The notes beneath the pieces are model-generated. The model was not told the origin of the DNA, made no database searches, and saw only the letters and a program-made list of their open reading frames with translations. A program made the position numbers and the translations under genes. From Saccharicrinis fermentans DSM 9555 = JCM 21142 (lineage in GTDB: Bacteria > Bacteroidota > Bacteroidia > Bacteroidales > Marinilabiliaceae): a stretch of 64,000 nt of DNA. The stretch covers positions 5,391,980-5,455,979 of the forward strand of contig NZ_KI912107.1 of NCBI RefSeq assembly GCF_000517085.1. Direction: 5' to 3'. This document shows, piece after piece, positions 15,001-20,759 of the stretch (the stretch's first letter is position 1; each line of letters opens with the position of its first letter).

Positions 15001-18000
15001 CTTTGCGAAGATTATACCTATATGGATGCTAATTTGCCTGAAAACACTTTTGGAGAGTGGACAGTGGTGAGTGGTTTTGTGAAGTTTGAGAATGATCATT
15101 ATAACGACCCAGAAGTGAAGATTTATGATATCAGTCCTGGCCGAAATGTACTGAAATGGACCCTTAGATTTGCTGGTGATGGAACAGAGTTTACCGAAGA
15201 CACTGTTGTCATTATTAACAATAAACCAACGGATGCGGATGCTGGATATGATATTTCAGTATGTGGTGATTTTACTACCTTTGACGCAGTGCCTCCTGTG
15301 GAAGGTAGTGCGAAATGGACTGTTTTATCTGGTGGCGGATTTTTTACAGATGCGACAGACCCTAAAACCACCATTACTGGATTAGCCCCCGGTAGAAATG
15401 TGATTAAATACCAAGTGACCAAAGAAGGTTGTCATTCCTATGATACGGTCATGGTATATAATTATGAGCCTTCTGAAGCTGTTGCTGGTGAAGATCAGGT
15501 AGTCTGTGCCGATTCAGCTTACCTAAGACCTACAGCCCCTAAATATGGTACAGGTTCTTGGCGTGTCATTGAAGGTGCAGGAAAAGGAAAAGATGAGGAT
15601 GGCAATTATATCAGCGAAATTAATGGTAATTATGTGCATGGACTTGCGCCTGGTAAAAATGTGTTGGTGTGGGAAGTACAAGTAGAAGGAGCGGATGCAG
15701 ATTGTATTAATAGGGATACGATTGAGATTATTAATAATGAACCGACCGTTGCTTTTGCAGGACATAGTAGGCCTGTATGTACCGATACGGTTAGCCTTTC
15801 TGCTAATACACCAATTTATGGTGTTGGTACATGGACGCTGATTTCCGGCTCGGGTGAAATTGTTGATTCTTCTTTAACGAATACTTTGGTGAAGAATCTT
15901 GGAAAAGGAGAAAATAGGTTCAGATGGTCTATTGATAACAATGGTTGTCCGTCAACCTCAGATGTGGTGATATCCAATGACCTGATTGATGCAGATGCTG
16001 GTTATGATCAGGTGAACTGTGCAGATACCGCAGTCCTCGAAGGAAACAATCCATTGCCCGGTGAAGGTACCTGGGGTATCCTGGGTGGCTCTGGATCTGC
16101 TAACTTCGACGATAACCTTAATCAATATACAACAGTACGAAATCTAGATAAAGGAGAGAATATTTTAACATGGACGATACAAAACAATTCTTGTACCTCT
16201 GTTAGTCAGGTTCGTGTGGTGAATAATGAACCATCGTTACCTGTGGCTGGAGATAATAAATCTACCTGTGAAAATACATTCGTGTTGGGTGCCTCTACTC
16301 CTGAAGTGGGTGAAGGTTTCTGGACTATCCGTTCAGGTGGAGGTAAGTTTGAGGATGAATATAGTCCTTCGACACGCGTGGATAGTCTCAAGTTCGGTGA
16401 TAATATATTTAGGTGGACTGTTGAGAATGAAGGATGTGTTCTGTACGATGATGTACAAATTAGTTATAATAAAATACAGGCTGTTGCGGGTGGTGATCAG
16501 GAAAACTGTTCTGATGAAACCTTTTTGGAGGCTAATAGTGCAGAGCCCGGAATAGGAACATGGACCGTTGTGGGAGGTGGTAGTCAGGCTCGATTCATTG
16601 ATTCTCATGATGCGGTTACCGAAGTGGTAAATTTGGCCAAAGGTAAGAATAGATTAAGGTGGTCTATCAACTATAAAGGTTGTATTACTGAGGATGAAGT
16701 GGAGATTATTAACCATTCGCCCAGTACATCCTATGCAGGTAATACCCAGGAGCTTTGTGTGGAAGAAACGGTGTTAGATGCTACTGAAGTTGAAATAGGT
16801 AGTGGAAAATGGGAGATAGTGACAGGTTCTGCTATTATAGCTGCTGACCAGTTGGATAAACCGAAAGCTGTAATTACTAATTTATCTAAGGGCGAAAATG
16901 TGTTTAGATGGGTGGTAACCAGTGACAATGGTTTATGTAGCTCAGAGGATGATGTGCTGATTATTAATAATACACCTTCGGAACCTTATGCGGGAAAAAG
17001 TGAAGAGTATTGTAGTAATGATATTGTGCTTAAAGCTACTGCTCCCGACTTTGGTGTTGGTAGGTGGTCTTTTGTTGAAGGTGGTGGTAATTTTGATGAT
17101 CCTGCTTTACCTCAGGCCACAGTGTATAACCTGAATGAAGGAGTCAATATTTTAAGATGGACGATTAGTCAGGGTAATTGTAGAGATAGTTCTGATATAG
17201 TGATTACCAATAATACACCTACAGTTGCTGATGCCGGTCCGGATATTAGTGATTGTAAAGACTATGCCTTTTTGGATGCCAATGAACCTACCCAAGGGGC
17301 TGGTTATTGGACCAGAACATCTGGTAATGCAATTTATGCCGATGACACGGATCCAAAAACCAAAGTAGAAGGCCTAACACACGGTGATAACATATTGATG
17401 TGGAATATTAAAAAGGGAAGTTGTATATCTTCTGATGAAATTGTCGTGCGAAATAATATTCCAGATAAGGCTGAAGCAGGTACTAATAAAGAGACTTGTG
17501 AAGATTATTTAACCTTGAACGCCAATAACCCTACAACAGGAACAGGAACATGGATTGTGTTAAGTGGTCATGGTGATTTTGATGATCCAACCAGTCCTAC
17601 AAGTATCGTGCGTAATCTTGAATTGGGAGAAAATAAATTTAAGTGGGAGGTGGCTTATGGAAGTTGTACAACCGAAGATGTGGTGGAAATAATATCCAAT
17701 AAGGCCGATCCATATGCTGGAGAGGATGACATAAGTTATGAGCCTAATTATGAACTTAAAGCCTCTAATCCTGGTGATCTGGGAGCTGTATGGACGGTGG
17801 TAGCCGGTGAGGGTGATTTTGAAGATCTTACGTTCTACAATACCCGCGTGCTTGGTTTAAAAGAGGGAGTTAATACTTTCCGCTGGACGATGGATGTAAA
17901 TGGTTGTATCACCTACGATGATGTGAGTATTGAGTATAAATTAGTGCCTGATGCTGCTTTTAAGGTGGATACTTTCCAAGGATGTTACCCCTTGACAGTT

Positions 18001-18741
18001 CAGTTTACGAATCAGTCAACTGGTGGATCTACCTATAGCTGGGATTTTGGAGATGGCAAAACATCTGTGGAAAGAAATCCTAAACACACGTTTAATTATC
18101 CTGGAGAATATACGGTTACTTTAACGGCTCCTGGACCTGATAATGTGGATGGTACTTACCAAAAAGATATACTGGTATATGACCATCCTGTTGCTGAATT
18201 TTCGGTTGGACCTGAAGTTGTTTATATTCCTGGTGGCGCAGTCAGATGCTATGATCAATCAGTGGATGCAGTGAGTTATCTGTGGGACTTTGGTGATGGT
18301 AGCAGTGAAACTGTAACGCAGGTGAATCCATCTTATGAATATGAAAAAACCGGATTCTATAGTGTTTCTCTGAAAGTAATCAGTGAGTTTGGTTGTGAAG
18401 ATGAGATTGTAAAAATGGATGCTGTAGAGGTTAGACAGGAGGGATTTTTGGTATTCCCTAATTCCTTTATGCCTCGTCCTGATGGAGGTGCGGCATCATC
18501 AGTGAGTGGGGATAAAACAGCTATATTTAAACCTATATATCAAGATGTGGAAAGTTATAAAGTGCAGATATTTAACCGCTGGGGGCAGTTGATTTACGAA
18601 AGTGAAGATATTGAAGAAGGATGGAATGGTTTCTTTAATGGAACCTTATCTCCTCAAGCGGTATATGTGTATAAGGCAACCGGTACATTTAAAAGCGGAA
18701 CAGTATTTAACGAGACAGGAAGTGTATTGTTGGTGAGATAA
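1..18741 (+). CDS. Giant repetitive T9SS type B surface adhesin (SprB-like), 5' end missing
   Basis: The reading frame is open from base 1, so the gene starts upstream; at least 6246 residues are encoded here. In window residue numbers: about 1-1380 Ig/PKD-like modules with CxG and FSGPG motifs; 1380-3920 about 29 SprB-type repeats; 3920-4390 further Ig/PKD-like modules (VCEG, ICQG motifs); 4390-5980 about 19 repeats of roughly 81 residues; two PKD domains with WDFGDG at W6014 and W6095; then a C-terminal domain of about 98 residues (FPNSFMPRP, FNRWGQLIYES, WNG) matching the gliding-motility-associated CHU_C sorting domain, the type B T9SS signal. Family knowledge: such proteins are exported by T9SS and act as surface adhesins, some moved along the cell for gliding. 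The PorP/SprF gene follows 53 bases downstream, as in sprB-sprF pairs. The ligand cannot be inferred. No catalytic domain was seen. Confidence 0.93.
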   Translation, partial: AQSGVTYYLYEASSGRVAGSDISSSPYMWNPATPGTYSVYAESSCGSDLLMNGGPYVLSQAPNAYSISFVESGPYCPGSSYTIELANSDVGVTYSLLDPTNTQVGVSQTSVVAGSINFGPQTLTVPGEYKIVASNGSCASVAMSNTVSLGTTPLVYSINTSTVCEGTDLTVKLLNSTVGMDYILKYDDGINPVSDVRTISSSPGGALSFTPVVTAIGTYYVVAQDASGCTSTMSGTATISPQPKDVPLNITGTVCPSGEISIGTVANPAEASVEYVLLRDGVPVLTKQGNDADANGVLSFGDQVTEGIYTVRAVSGSCTRVMTGSLKVYEEPDVLILSANKTKYCKSESLSDVNFTLSSVESSAGYQLQKFNGVDWDDEGAVRYGADGSDIVWSNKKEGIYRVMASVGSGACEVEMSNRITVEEVVEPSAAISAIMPNRRCANESSNFTLSVLLTGNAPFNFDIVDDKGNTIVNAVNYSLGTYTITVNPSDAQTIYHVENLTDAASCSPVDPVGTATIYVDPVPVIKFDPASPEVCLGSSISISADGAGAGGSYVWSDGLGASQTIAVQPSATDTYTVTATTDQGCVASDDITVIVNPLPVLTFDTPGSVYEFCEDDGLVSLTGNQSGATFSGPGVAIGGSIFNPDPSSTDVLIPVKASIGTNTIKYQYTDTKGCYNSIEKDIVVNALPVVNLNGLADSYCADAGTVSFNASPDGSAIGSTGTFSITGYDGSLHKGNWWDQNATAGGGAWINVGAALTALGPVDLNVCYTYVNANNCDETVCQTVTLIPDYSTHLNFTGLPNNVCQTAPSVTLTPYLSGVLITEPGDGTITFSGPGITDNADGTATFDPAEAGAGSHTITLDYTDLNGCQGATSQTIQIGTPLNLLNFPTEYCSSDGNAYTLIGQVNGVTPDPATSPTWFDVIDPAANTVALNQPNSTYDFIPATLFANHGAGTYQVVYKYTDASGCANTLTSEIEIIEELDATFTIGGLPFATAQANYCVNDAAVVLKGHDDLVNNAVGDVSSVFTGNGASGTGLVSGSFNPGDASVLYQPNANTITHTVIHTVNGKSCPSPIKIFDVYVTPVNASIDGLLDEYCSNVGIQTISANELDVTKVKATFSATKNGNPTSFLTDNGDNTADIDPSVGSGIYEISMSFTQLGDGCDTFITRTVEVLAADPVTFSGITDGQKICLSSSAITLRGDMPSGGMGNFSIAPYIVDGIDNAGTDDLGNIVVDDDGVAILNPAVLSIGPYTIRYEYTNGAGCSTYAEKSIEIVSAPTNLFDITVSDKNGNAYGAYCIDDVAPDRGVKIGLSGSNTGVTYELLFGGLPFSTPITFEGTGSAFYFQEGTPAADMRFTDEGVYTVRALQNGCDAIMNGSILVEQYELVLEEDSKTDVSCIGLDNGVVTLRTTGGSGVYEYSIYSIDGVVESPISWQSSTTFNGLKPATYKFSVRDMSSAACEAIDELEVVIDEPSKITITEDGTLNTNVGCVPCIEDLTCEGSATISVLGGTPDYSIYPGVGYEISWSTGGTDYTETGMPSGLHSVTVTDGNGCVQSININIGENAPLTLAEDVDPALHIDNVCHGDNNGSYVVTATGGSGTYQFALTDPSVSPTTWLESNYGALGDQYQVKNLLAGTYNIWVRDRDSKYNRCNVQVTTPITITEPAALSLVEESQIGITCNGAIDGSFIVRASGGESGTYEFTQSDPALGGAVWVDANNSTDAYEVTGIGAGNYTVWMRDKGNISCSYVSTSVTLSDVSALSYVLDEHTQVKCKSDNTGRIEVTAQGGSGNYVYQWEHPAGTVISTEKFAEGLEAGDYFLTISDAVPTSCGPITQTFTITEPSASLDVNLINITDNECGAVSNGSIQVDVVGGSSPYNITWSNGATNTESLSGLKPGDYTLSVEDAEGCLYDNAATPYTVGELSDISLVPTTSVIIHNNCYNDNSGSITFQVVGGSGMYEFRLQGDEVRDWVTPVPVNSDTYSFDDLFAGTYEVLVRDAGNSSCEYSLGSFTVTQPNELLLVNNAATGIHDVTCYGGNDGWITVTASGGSGDYDYSLDNGATWTSIAQINSYTFSNLSKGTYLIKVRDFNNPTCISSTTLILDVQEPDEIKASVIAVSDVTCYDGNDGSITLSAQGGSGNYDYYCVQTNTWQDDAIFILPKGTYTFQVQDENVTGCISSPTADAIINAPMDFSTSVPVIDNISCYGKSDGTITLDTKYTDGSSGLFEYSIDNGVTFKASPLTGIAAGTYTLMIREANNISCVKTYPTSITVTEPDELTQVATIVKDVQCYGDSNGEIKIDVSGGIDTKPYTYQWSGISDANGGKTEHVTNLAPGSYSVSITDFNGCSILPIPSYPIGEPDEIEADTSITHIAIGGQSTGEIVINNIIGGPTSNYDVEWDDGSTNMARTGLPAGDYYFIVNVRDASNVILCTRRYDITLIDLSAPLDFSLTPTDAACYGEDGSVEVKINSGNPPYDITWSKGGAVLGSLNSSNLSNVIPLPYGVYEVNVVDDAGGNVTKTVTVGQPDDFAIVGYVVTDKECYGDLAKITVDITGDAWDNAAAPKGDAFMVTWIDPDGLTIAQDTYTAEATQSNLSKAGNYTVNVYHVTSGTCIKSDVVPVSDPQPLGITESVNHVTCYGGSDGQISITPTGRPSGHGFSYVWEVDNGSGWTTISGETAASLTNKEAALYRVTIQSTSSSCNYTSSAIEIAEPEKIEAIVAKDDIITCYGDDAGTIKITNIEGGTGPYKYILNGDVNALGSGVTNFNIEDLVSQSYSLTIEDVKGCLSDVYSINIEEPEELKFTVNTASIDCESPNTGEITLEVQGGRKDASGNQKYLITASPDGDADIVLSIITNSTGAPVVVSDPLLQNLPADTYEIKVKDVLSDAVSKCEVLQEVVLEHVNATADVVNATCFGVNNGSIKNVVITGTSNYSYNWKSIDGGTGLDHANLDQSGLSDGTYTLTVIDHDRGDCAVAFDFVVAYKHTIDITGDVSDVICNGEESGAIDITVNGLGTGEDYNWSGPAGFTFGDATTADQSMLPQGTYTVSLKTILDGQQCVASQDFTVNEPTAISYNAYFEYTDCEPFERTLKIENVKGGTGTYEYSWNGPAFSPAVPVDPTNVIINQGGTYTITVKDKNLCEVAKDVIVPDEISIDYSVTHLKCYNSDDGAIDISDIYGGSGAFTFLWTYPDGSTTTDRNIDELVAGKYTLVITDKNENVGGSYCSREFSFTITQPTELAISPAVVNVSCFGLSDGQIEIGVMGGTAPYTYNWNPVVGSNVATNKNLYNLPADDYTVTVTDDNKCVASLTIPVVQDDKLVLSADLTDTQCDGLDGEIDLIVEGGSGDVGKYMYNWSSLDGAGLVSNVQDQTGLSGGVYSVVVTDTLDGRNCMEELSVALTHPIEIINERITPVDCSGNNNGAINFDVVGGDGNYSYEWTALAGYGGDPTRLKVNDKTQTGLSEGRYQVVITDGRTDPSGTDCTLTYTFDVGASTGLKVEVQEYESNMCYGVASGKLVASVTGGSGTYTYKWDGVVGTAEYANLLPGVYQLEVEDDVLHCKWIQSYEINGPDMPLAFDNIEITDVLCYGESTGAIKVSASGGTVAGDYTYIWNGPSLASGANPTNLVAGLYDLKIIDDEGCELDLTGIEIKQPATHVKLSNPIIENVTTVGGDDGKITVDVEGGVAPYSYKWYNSLGVEVGDDNRVQTDLKADTYRVEVTDKNGCTFVLINLTVIEPGAALGFNKTKYDVAPCNGTDNGEIYITSIYGGYPIGGSYYRIQISGPGVNVDENNTSWHIDNLVPGDYTIVITDEVGVQVSETITIQEPTPLSIVTTHVSDVDCYEGSTGEIKVTVSGGKPDASGNYKVLLESLEKGLVATKLDAKDGVEFSFDNIPAGNYTITAYDGAHLADDRITEGCSVSDFKLITQPEAQVSLSSVSGDDYICLGESYKLAVNTDLATWDFVSQGKFRITLYDGFESKEYDIDETPYEIEVTPSSTRTYQITRVHKTDGSLCSQGETDGSKVTVNVNELPTASISGPSEVCEDGTAQLSVVLTGVKPFVLTWRDALNGTSKTETIDAYTYNFTDQPVGDAKYMVLNITDANGCSNTGSGEVAVSVNDKPQVALSGSTDICQGEKAILEIGLVKGIKPFTITYTANGVEGTLVVSPTGTVYNWEVAPDGVSTVYEIINVVDSKGCVMDISSPLQAQVIVNPLPAEVAGISSTTDLGQVCQGATHIDYSIAAVDNATSYIWSADAGMSIISGNGTTNVLVDFERTFSGGYIRVYAENACGSSPVEERWVNASLLPEEITVAPTGESDICEGETGLIYTINPISTHAASYEWDVPTGLIIVGDATGSSIVVDHDPNVPYATGDIRVRPINACSNDEPWSPGLTVNITPLPVPYAGEDERICGTEYTLDADPISTDEEGVWTIIEGSAQFENPSTDKINPNGKVNNLSQGENIFVWTVTNTITSCGTSDTVIIYNDQVTVNALANQYTVCDGTVELSGTPLSSVDAPSGTALWSTPDGAMILSASDATTTATNLASGENTFVWTIYKGACFSSAEVKVINNKPTDAIIYNASDVIISKQDLPCGDDFTTLKASVPTAGETGYWRIESGSVSIDDVNSPTIHISNILTGDHVLSWNILNGSCTTKETVTIRNNSFDVDAGKDETTCDGSIWLAGTDTIGGAIGQWTIIEGTGSFADAESPTTLVTGLSQANNGRNVFRWTLRRNGCESYDEVVITNDMPSVAEIQGSVTDVDICDYELNLNAVDPVYGNGIWTVVNGNGVFDDRTVHNTGVKDIGIGSNTYRWTVYNNTCSSSVEFTVHNFHVDAYAGADTAVCESEAKLNATLPSEGTGSWSVASGLGSGSFYDDDELKHNGTVQSLASGDNLLVWTVQNGGCVTTDTVVVTNNKPTPVSAIPWTSTDESYAPLYADNPVVGSGVWTLLEGRGDIDDPYSPSTTVRNLFPNINIFRWTVSKLNCSDYVDVEVQSGALAQAEAGWDQTDLCEDYTYMDANLPENTFGEWTVVSGFVKFENDHYNDPEVKIYDISPGRNVLKWTLRFAGDGTEFTEDTVVIINNKPTDADAGYDISVCGDFTTFDAVPPVEGSAKWTVLSGGGFFTDATDPKTTITGLAPGRNVIKYQVTKEGCHSYDTVMVYNYEPSEAVAGEDQVVCADSAYLRPTAPKYGTGSWRVIEGAGKGKDEDGNYISEINGNYVHGLAPGKNVLVWEVQVEGADADCINRDTIEIINNEPTVAFAGHSRPVCTDTVSLSANTPIYGVGTWTLISGSGEIVDSSLTNTLVKNLGKGENRFRWSIDNNGCPSTSDVVISNDLIDADAGYDQVNCADTAVLEGNNPLPGEGTWGILGGSGSANFDDNLNQYTTVRNLDKGENILTWTIQNNSCTSVSQVRVVNNEPSLPVAGDNKSTCENTFVLGASTPEVGEGFWTIRSGGGKFEDEYSPSTRVDSLKFGDNIFRWTVENEGCVLYDDVQISYNKIQAVAGGDQENCSDETFLEANSAEPGIGTWTVVGGGSQARFIDSHDAVTEVVNLAKGKNRLRWSINYKGCITEDEVEIINHSPSTSYAGNTQELCVEETVLDATEVEIGSGKWEIVTGSAIIAADQLDKPKAVITNLSKGENVFRWVVTSDNGLCSSEDDVLIINNTPSEPYAGKSEEYCSNDIVLKATAPDFGVGRWSFVEGGGNFDDPALPQATVYNLNEGVNILRWTISQGNCRDSSDIVITNNTPTVADAGPDISDCKDYAFLDANEPTQGAGYWTRTSGNAIYADDTDPKTKVEGLTHGDNILMWNIKKGSCISSDEIVVRNNIPDKAEAGTNKETCEDYLTLNANNPTTGTGTWIVLSGHGDFDDPTSPTSIVRNLELGENKFKWEVAYGSCTTEDVVEIISNKADPYAGEDDISYEPNYELKASNPGDLGAVWTVVAGEGDFEDLTFYNTRVLGLKEGVNTFRWTMDVNGCITYDDVSIEYKLVPDAAFKVDTFQGCYPLTVQFTNQSTGGSTYSWDFGDGKTSVERNPKHTFNYPGEYTVTLTAPGPDNVDGTYQKDILVYDHPVAEFSVGPEVVYIPGGAVRCYDQSVDAVSYLWDFGDGSSETVTQVNPSYEYEKTGFYSVSLKVISEFGCEDEIVKMDAVEVRQEGFLVFPNSFMPRPDGGAASSVSGDKTAIFKPIYQDVESYKVQIFNRWGQLIYESEDIEEGWNGFFNGTLSPQAVYVYKATGTFKSGTVFNETGSVLLVR
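4140..11770 (+). repeat. About 29 tandem SprB-type repeats inside the adhesin gene
   Basis: This coding stretch repeats a module of roughly 85 residues. Each starts with a pattern like DVxCYGxxDGxIxxxxxGGSGxYxYxW, continues with LxAGTYxVxVxD, and usually ends with a second cysteine (DxxGC or similar), so each module can form one internal disulphide. Clear starts are near 4180, 4737, 5028, 5812, 6090, 6352, 6600, 6855, 7897, 8167, 9470, 9730, 10225, 10738 and 11500. Copies near 7100 and 10985 lack the first cysteine. The copies are diverged at DNA level and are not near-identical tandem duplications. Confidence 0.85.
13180..17940 (+). repeat. About 19 tandem ~81-residue repeats (AGxD...GxGxWxVxxG...NNxP) in the adhesin
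   Basis: A second repeat class follows the SprB-type block. The core pattern is AGxDxxxCxxxxxLxAxxPxxGxGxW, then a glycine-rich turn with FxD, TxVxNLxxGxNxxRW, and GxCxSxDxVxIxNNxP. Clear copies start near 13190, 13975, 14480, 14980, 15240, 15490, 15760, 16000, 16250, 16490, 16737, 16990, 17233, 17480 and 17713. A few copies lack the first cysteine (near 14750 and 17713). The pattern suggests a beta-sandwich stalk bringing the upstream modules away from the cell surface; that role is inference. Confidence 0.82.
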
Positions 18742-18752
18742 TAAATAAACGA

Positions 18753-18774
18753 AGTGGCTCCTTTAGGAGCCACT
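18753..18774 (+). terminator. Perfect 9-bp stem-loop between the adhesin and PorP/SprF genes
   Basis: AGTGGCTCC, a TTTA loop and GGAGCCACT form a perfect hairpin 12 bases after the adhesin stop codon and 20 bases before the next start. No T-run follows, so it is a poor intrinsic terminator. It may instead be an RNA stability or partial-termination element setting the ratio of the two proteins; that is inference. Confidence 0.55.
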
Positions 18775-18794
18775 ATGAAATAACCAAATTTCTA

Positions 18795-19862
18795 ATGATT
18801 CAACGTAACAACATAATTCATTTGATTATTTTGATATTGTCCATTGTGGGGATGGATGGTGTCAAGGCACAGGATGCATCATTTTCTCAAAATTATGCGT
18901 CGCCGCTTTATTTGAGTCCTTCTTTTACCGGCTTAACTGAGGGAAGTAGGATGTCGTTGCATTATCGTGATCAATGGCCTAATATACCTGGAACCTATAG
19001 AACCATGGCATTTTCTTATGACCATTATTTGGCTGATTATAATAGTGGAATTGGCTTACAGTTTTATAGAGATGATTCCGGTGGAGGACTGCTGGTGAAG
19101 CAAAATGTAGGTTTGTTGTATGCCTATGAAATATATGTTAACGAAGATATTATGATACGGCCCGGGTTGCAGTTTAAATTGGCTCAGTCTTTTATTGATC
19201 CTAATAAAGGATATACCGCCAAGGCTTATAATCCTGCAGGTGAGCTTATTGATTTAACTGCATTACCGGTAGATCGTGATAAAGTGAATAACTTTGATGC
19301 AGCAGCGTCTGTGATGCTTTATAGTAATTTTTATTGGGGAGGTGTAACAATTGATCATCTGGTGAAAAGTGATGAAGCTTTTACGGATGTTACTACAGAT
19401 ACGAATATTAAGTTTACCGTTTTTGGAGGCTTTAAATGGGTGTATAAGGAAGGAAGGAGGCGCATGCCTGATCAAAGCGTGAGTTTTGCTTTTAATTACC
19501 GGAAACAGGCCGATTTTAGTCAGTTGGATTTGGGGGCGTATTGGATGTATAATCCCATTGAATTGGGATTGTGGTATAGAGGTATGCCCACAGAAAATGC
19601 CGAGGGACTCGGGAATCAGGATGCAATTATTGCTATTTTGGGTGTTCATCTTGGTCACATGCGGCTGGGGTACTCATTTGACTTAACTACTTCTGACTTA
19701 ACTAGTTCTGGTGGAGCTCATGAGTTTTCTATTATGTATACCATACCATCTTCTAATAAACCTAAGATTAATAGAAGTGCCATTCCTTGTTCTCAGCCGG
19801 GTTACTATGGAGGCGGACCTTCTCGTAGTAAATTCCGATCTCGTTCACGTAGGATGTTCTGA
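18795..19862 (+). CDS. PorP/SprF family outer membrane protein
   Basis: A 355-residue protein with a signal peptide (hydrophobic residues about 8-20, likely cleavage after VKA) followed by QDASFSQNYASPLYLSPSFTG, the recognisable start of the PorP/SprF family (the usual form is DPxFSQYYxxPLYLNPAFAG). The rest alternates short amphipathic strands and turns, as in a beta barrel, with aromatic residues common. Family knowledge: PorP/SprF proteins lie in the outer membrane and are needed to secrete or anchor their neighbouring type B T9SS cargo. The position just downstream of the giant adhesin gene, same strand, makes this its dedicated partner. The C-terminus is basic (RSRSRRMF), which is unusual for a barrel end. 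Confidence 0.9.
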   Translation: MIQRNNIIHLIILILSIVGMDGVKAQDASFSQNYASPLYLSPSFTGLTEGSRMSLHYRDQWPNIPGTYRTMAFSYDHYLADYNSGIGLQFYRDDSGGGLLVKQNVGLLYAYEIYVNEDIMIRPGLQFKLAQSFIDPNKGYTAKAYNPAGELIDLTALPVDRDKVNNFDAAASVMLYSNFYWGGVTIDHLVKSDEAFTDVTTDTNIKFTVFGGFKWVYKEGRRRMPDQSVSFAFNYRKQADFSQLDLGAYWMYNPIELGLWYRGMPTENAEGLGNQDAIIAILGVHLGHMRLGYSFDLTTSDLTSSGGAHEFSIMYTIPSSNKPKINRSAIPCSQPGYYGGGPSRSKFRSRSRRMF

Positions 19863-19904
19863 TTTTAGTGAAAATAATGGGTGTTTTATCAAATGATGAC
19901 CGGC

Positions 19905-19933
19905 ATTTCACAAAAAATGTGAAATTAATTTTT
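19905..19933 (+). terminator. Likely terminator of the adhesin-sprF unit
   Basis: ATTTCACA, an AAAAA loop and TGTGAAAT form a perfect 8-bp hairpin, followed by TAATTTTTAAA. It lies about 43 bases after the PorP/SprF stop codon and just ahead of the next promoter. Confidence 0.55.
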
Positions 19934-19959
19934 AAATATTTGTTATTAATATATATTTG
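19929..19959 (+). promoter_or_regulatory. Candidate Bacteroidota promoter for the OmpH-like lipoprotein
   Basis: TATATTTG at 19952-19959 matches the -7 box TAnnTTTG. A T-rich stretch about 19 bases upstream stands where the -33 TTTG is expected, but it lacks the G. The lipoprotein start codon is about 100 bases downstream. Confidence 0.45.
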
Positions 19960-20062
19960 TTGTCCGGTTAAAAATAACTCTAGAGAGAAAGCACTTACTA
20001 TAATTTAAACCGTGAAGAAGTACGTGATGTTAAATTGTAGTTGTAACACTAAAATTAAAAAA

Positions 20063-20692
20063 ATGAAAAAAAACTTACAGGTTGTTAATTTTGCATTATT
20101 ATTGGGGTTGGCATCGTTTATGTTTGTGGGATGCCAAACAAAAACAAGTTCGGAAGATAAGACCAGTAAAGATGCTTCCGATGGATTAAATGAGAATGGA
20201 ACATTCCCTGTAGCATATATCGATACAGATTCTCTTTTACGTCAGTATGGTTTGGCCATCGACTTGCAAGAGGAATTGTTGAAAAAAGAGGAAAAATCAC
20301 GTACTGATTTTAATGAGCAGGCTAAGAAACTACAAACTCAGGTGGCAGAGTTTCAACGTAAAGTTCAAAATAATGGTTTTTTGTCGCGCCAGAGAGCTGA
20401 GCAGGAACAAAGAAATTTAGCTGCCCGTGATCAGGAACTGCAAAATTTAAATGCCAAACTATCGCAAGAACTTATGTTGGAACAAGAGGGTTTAAATCGT
20501 CAGTTACGTGATACCTTGACCAATTATTTGACAGAACTTAATGCGGATGGCAGGTATAAATTGATTTTAAGCAATACGCTTGGCGATAATGTATTGCTTA
20601 GTGCTCCTGGAATTAATATTACACAGGAAGTGGCCGATGCACTTAATAAAAGATATGAAATTAGCAAGAGTAAGAATACGAGTGCTAAGTAA
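20063..20692 (+). CDS. OmpH/Skp-like periplasmic lipoprotein
   Basis: I chose the ATG at 20063 rather than the GTG at 20012, because it puts the signal sequence (MKKNLQVVNFALLLGLASF) at the N-terminus. A lipobox (FVGC, Cys24) follows, giving a 209-residue lipoprotein. After a polar linker come YIDTDSLLRQY and a long charged helix (about residues 75-160) with heptad-like spacing, then a return segment with YKLILSN, typical of OmpH/Skp. Family knowledge: Skp-like proteins are periplasmic chaperones for outer membrane proteins. A lipid-anchored version would be held at a membrane. It lies between the adhesin-sprF pair and a strong terminator but appears to have its own promoter, so cotranscription with sprF is uncertain. 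Confidence 0.8.
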   Translation: MKKNLQVVNFALLLGLASFMFVGCQTKTSSEDKTSKDASDGLNENGTFPVAYIDTDSLLRQYGLAIDLQEELLKKEEKSRTDFNEQAKKLQTQVAEFQRKVQNNGFLSRQRAEQEQRNLAARDQELQNLNAKLSQELMLEQEGLNRQLRDTLTNYLTELNADGRYKLILSNTLGDNVLLSAPGINITQEVADALNKRYEISKSKNTSAK

Positions 20693-20715
20693 TAAAAATA
20701 CAATCTATATTAGTA

Positions 20716-20745
20716 AGGCAGATTCCTACAGAATCTGCCTTTTTT
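20716..20745 (+). terminator. Strong intrinsic terminator
   Basis: AGGCAGATTC, loop CTACA and GAATCTGCCT form a perfect 10-bp stem followed by TTTTT. It ends the OmpH-like gene just before the glycosyltransferase start codon at 20760. Confidence 0.9.
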
Positions 20746-20759
20746 GAATCTCTACAGCA

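Noticed and set aside
4140-17940. Regular spacing of repeats, considered as CRISPR or non-coding satellite
   Set aside because: The period is about 240-255 bases, copies differ, and all lie in one open protein frame with conserved residues.
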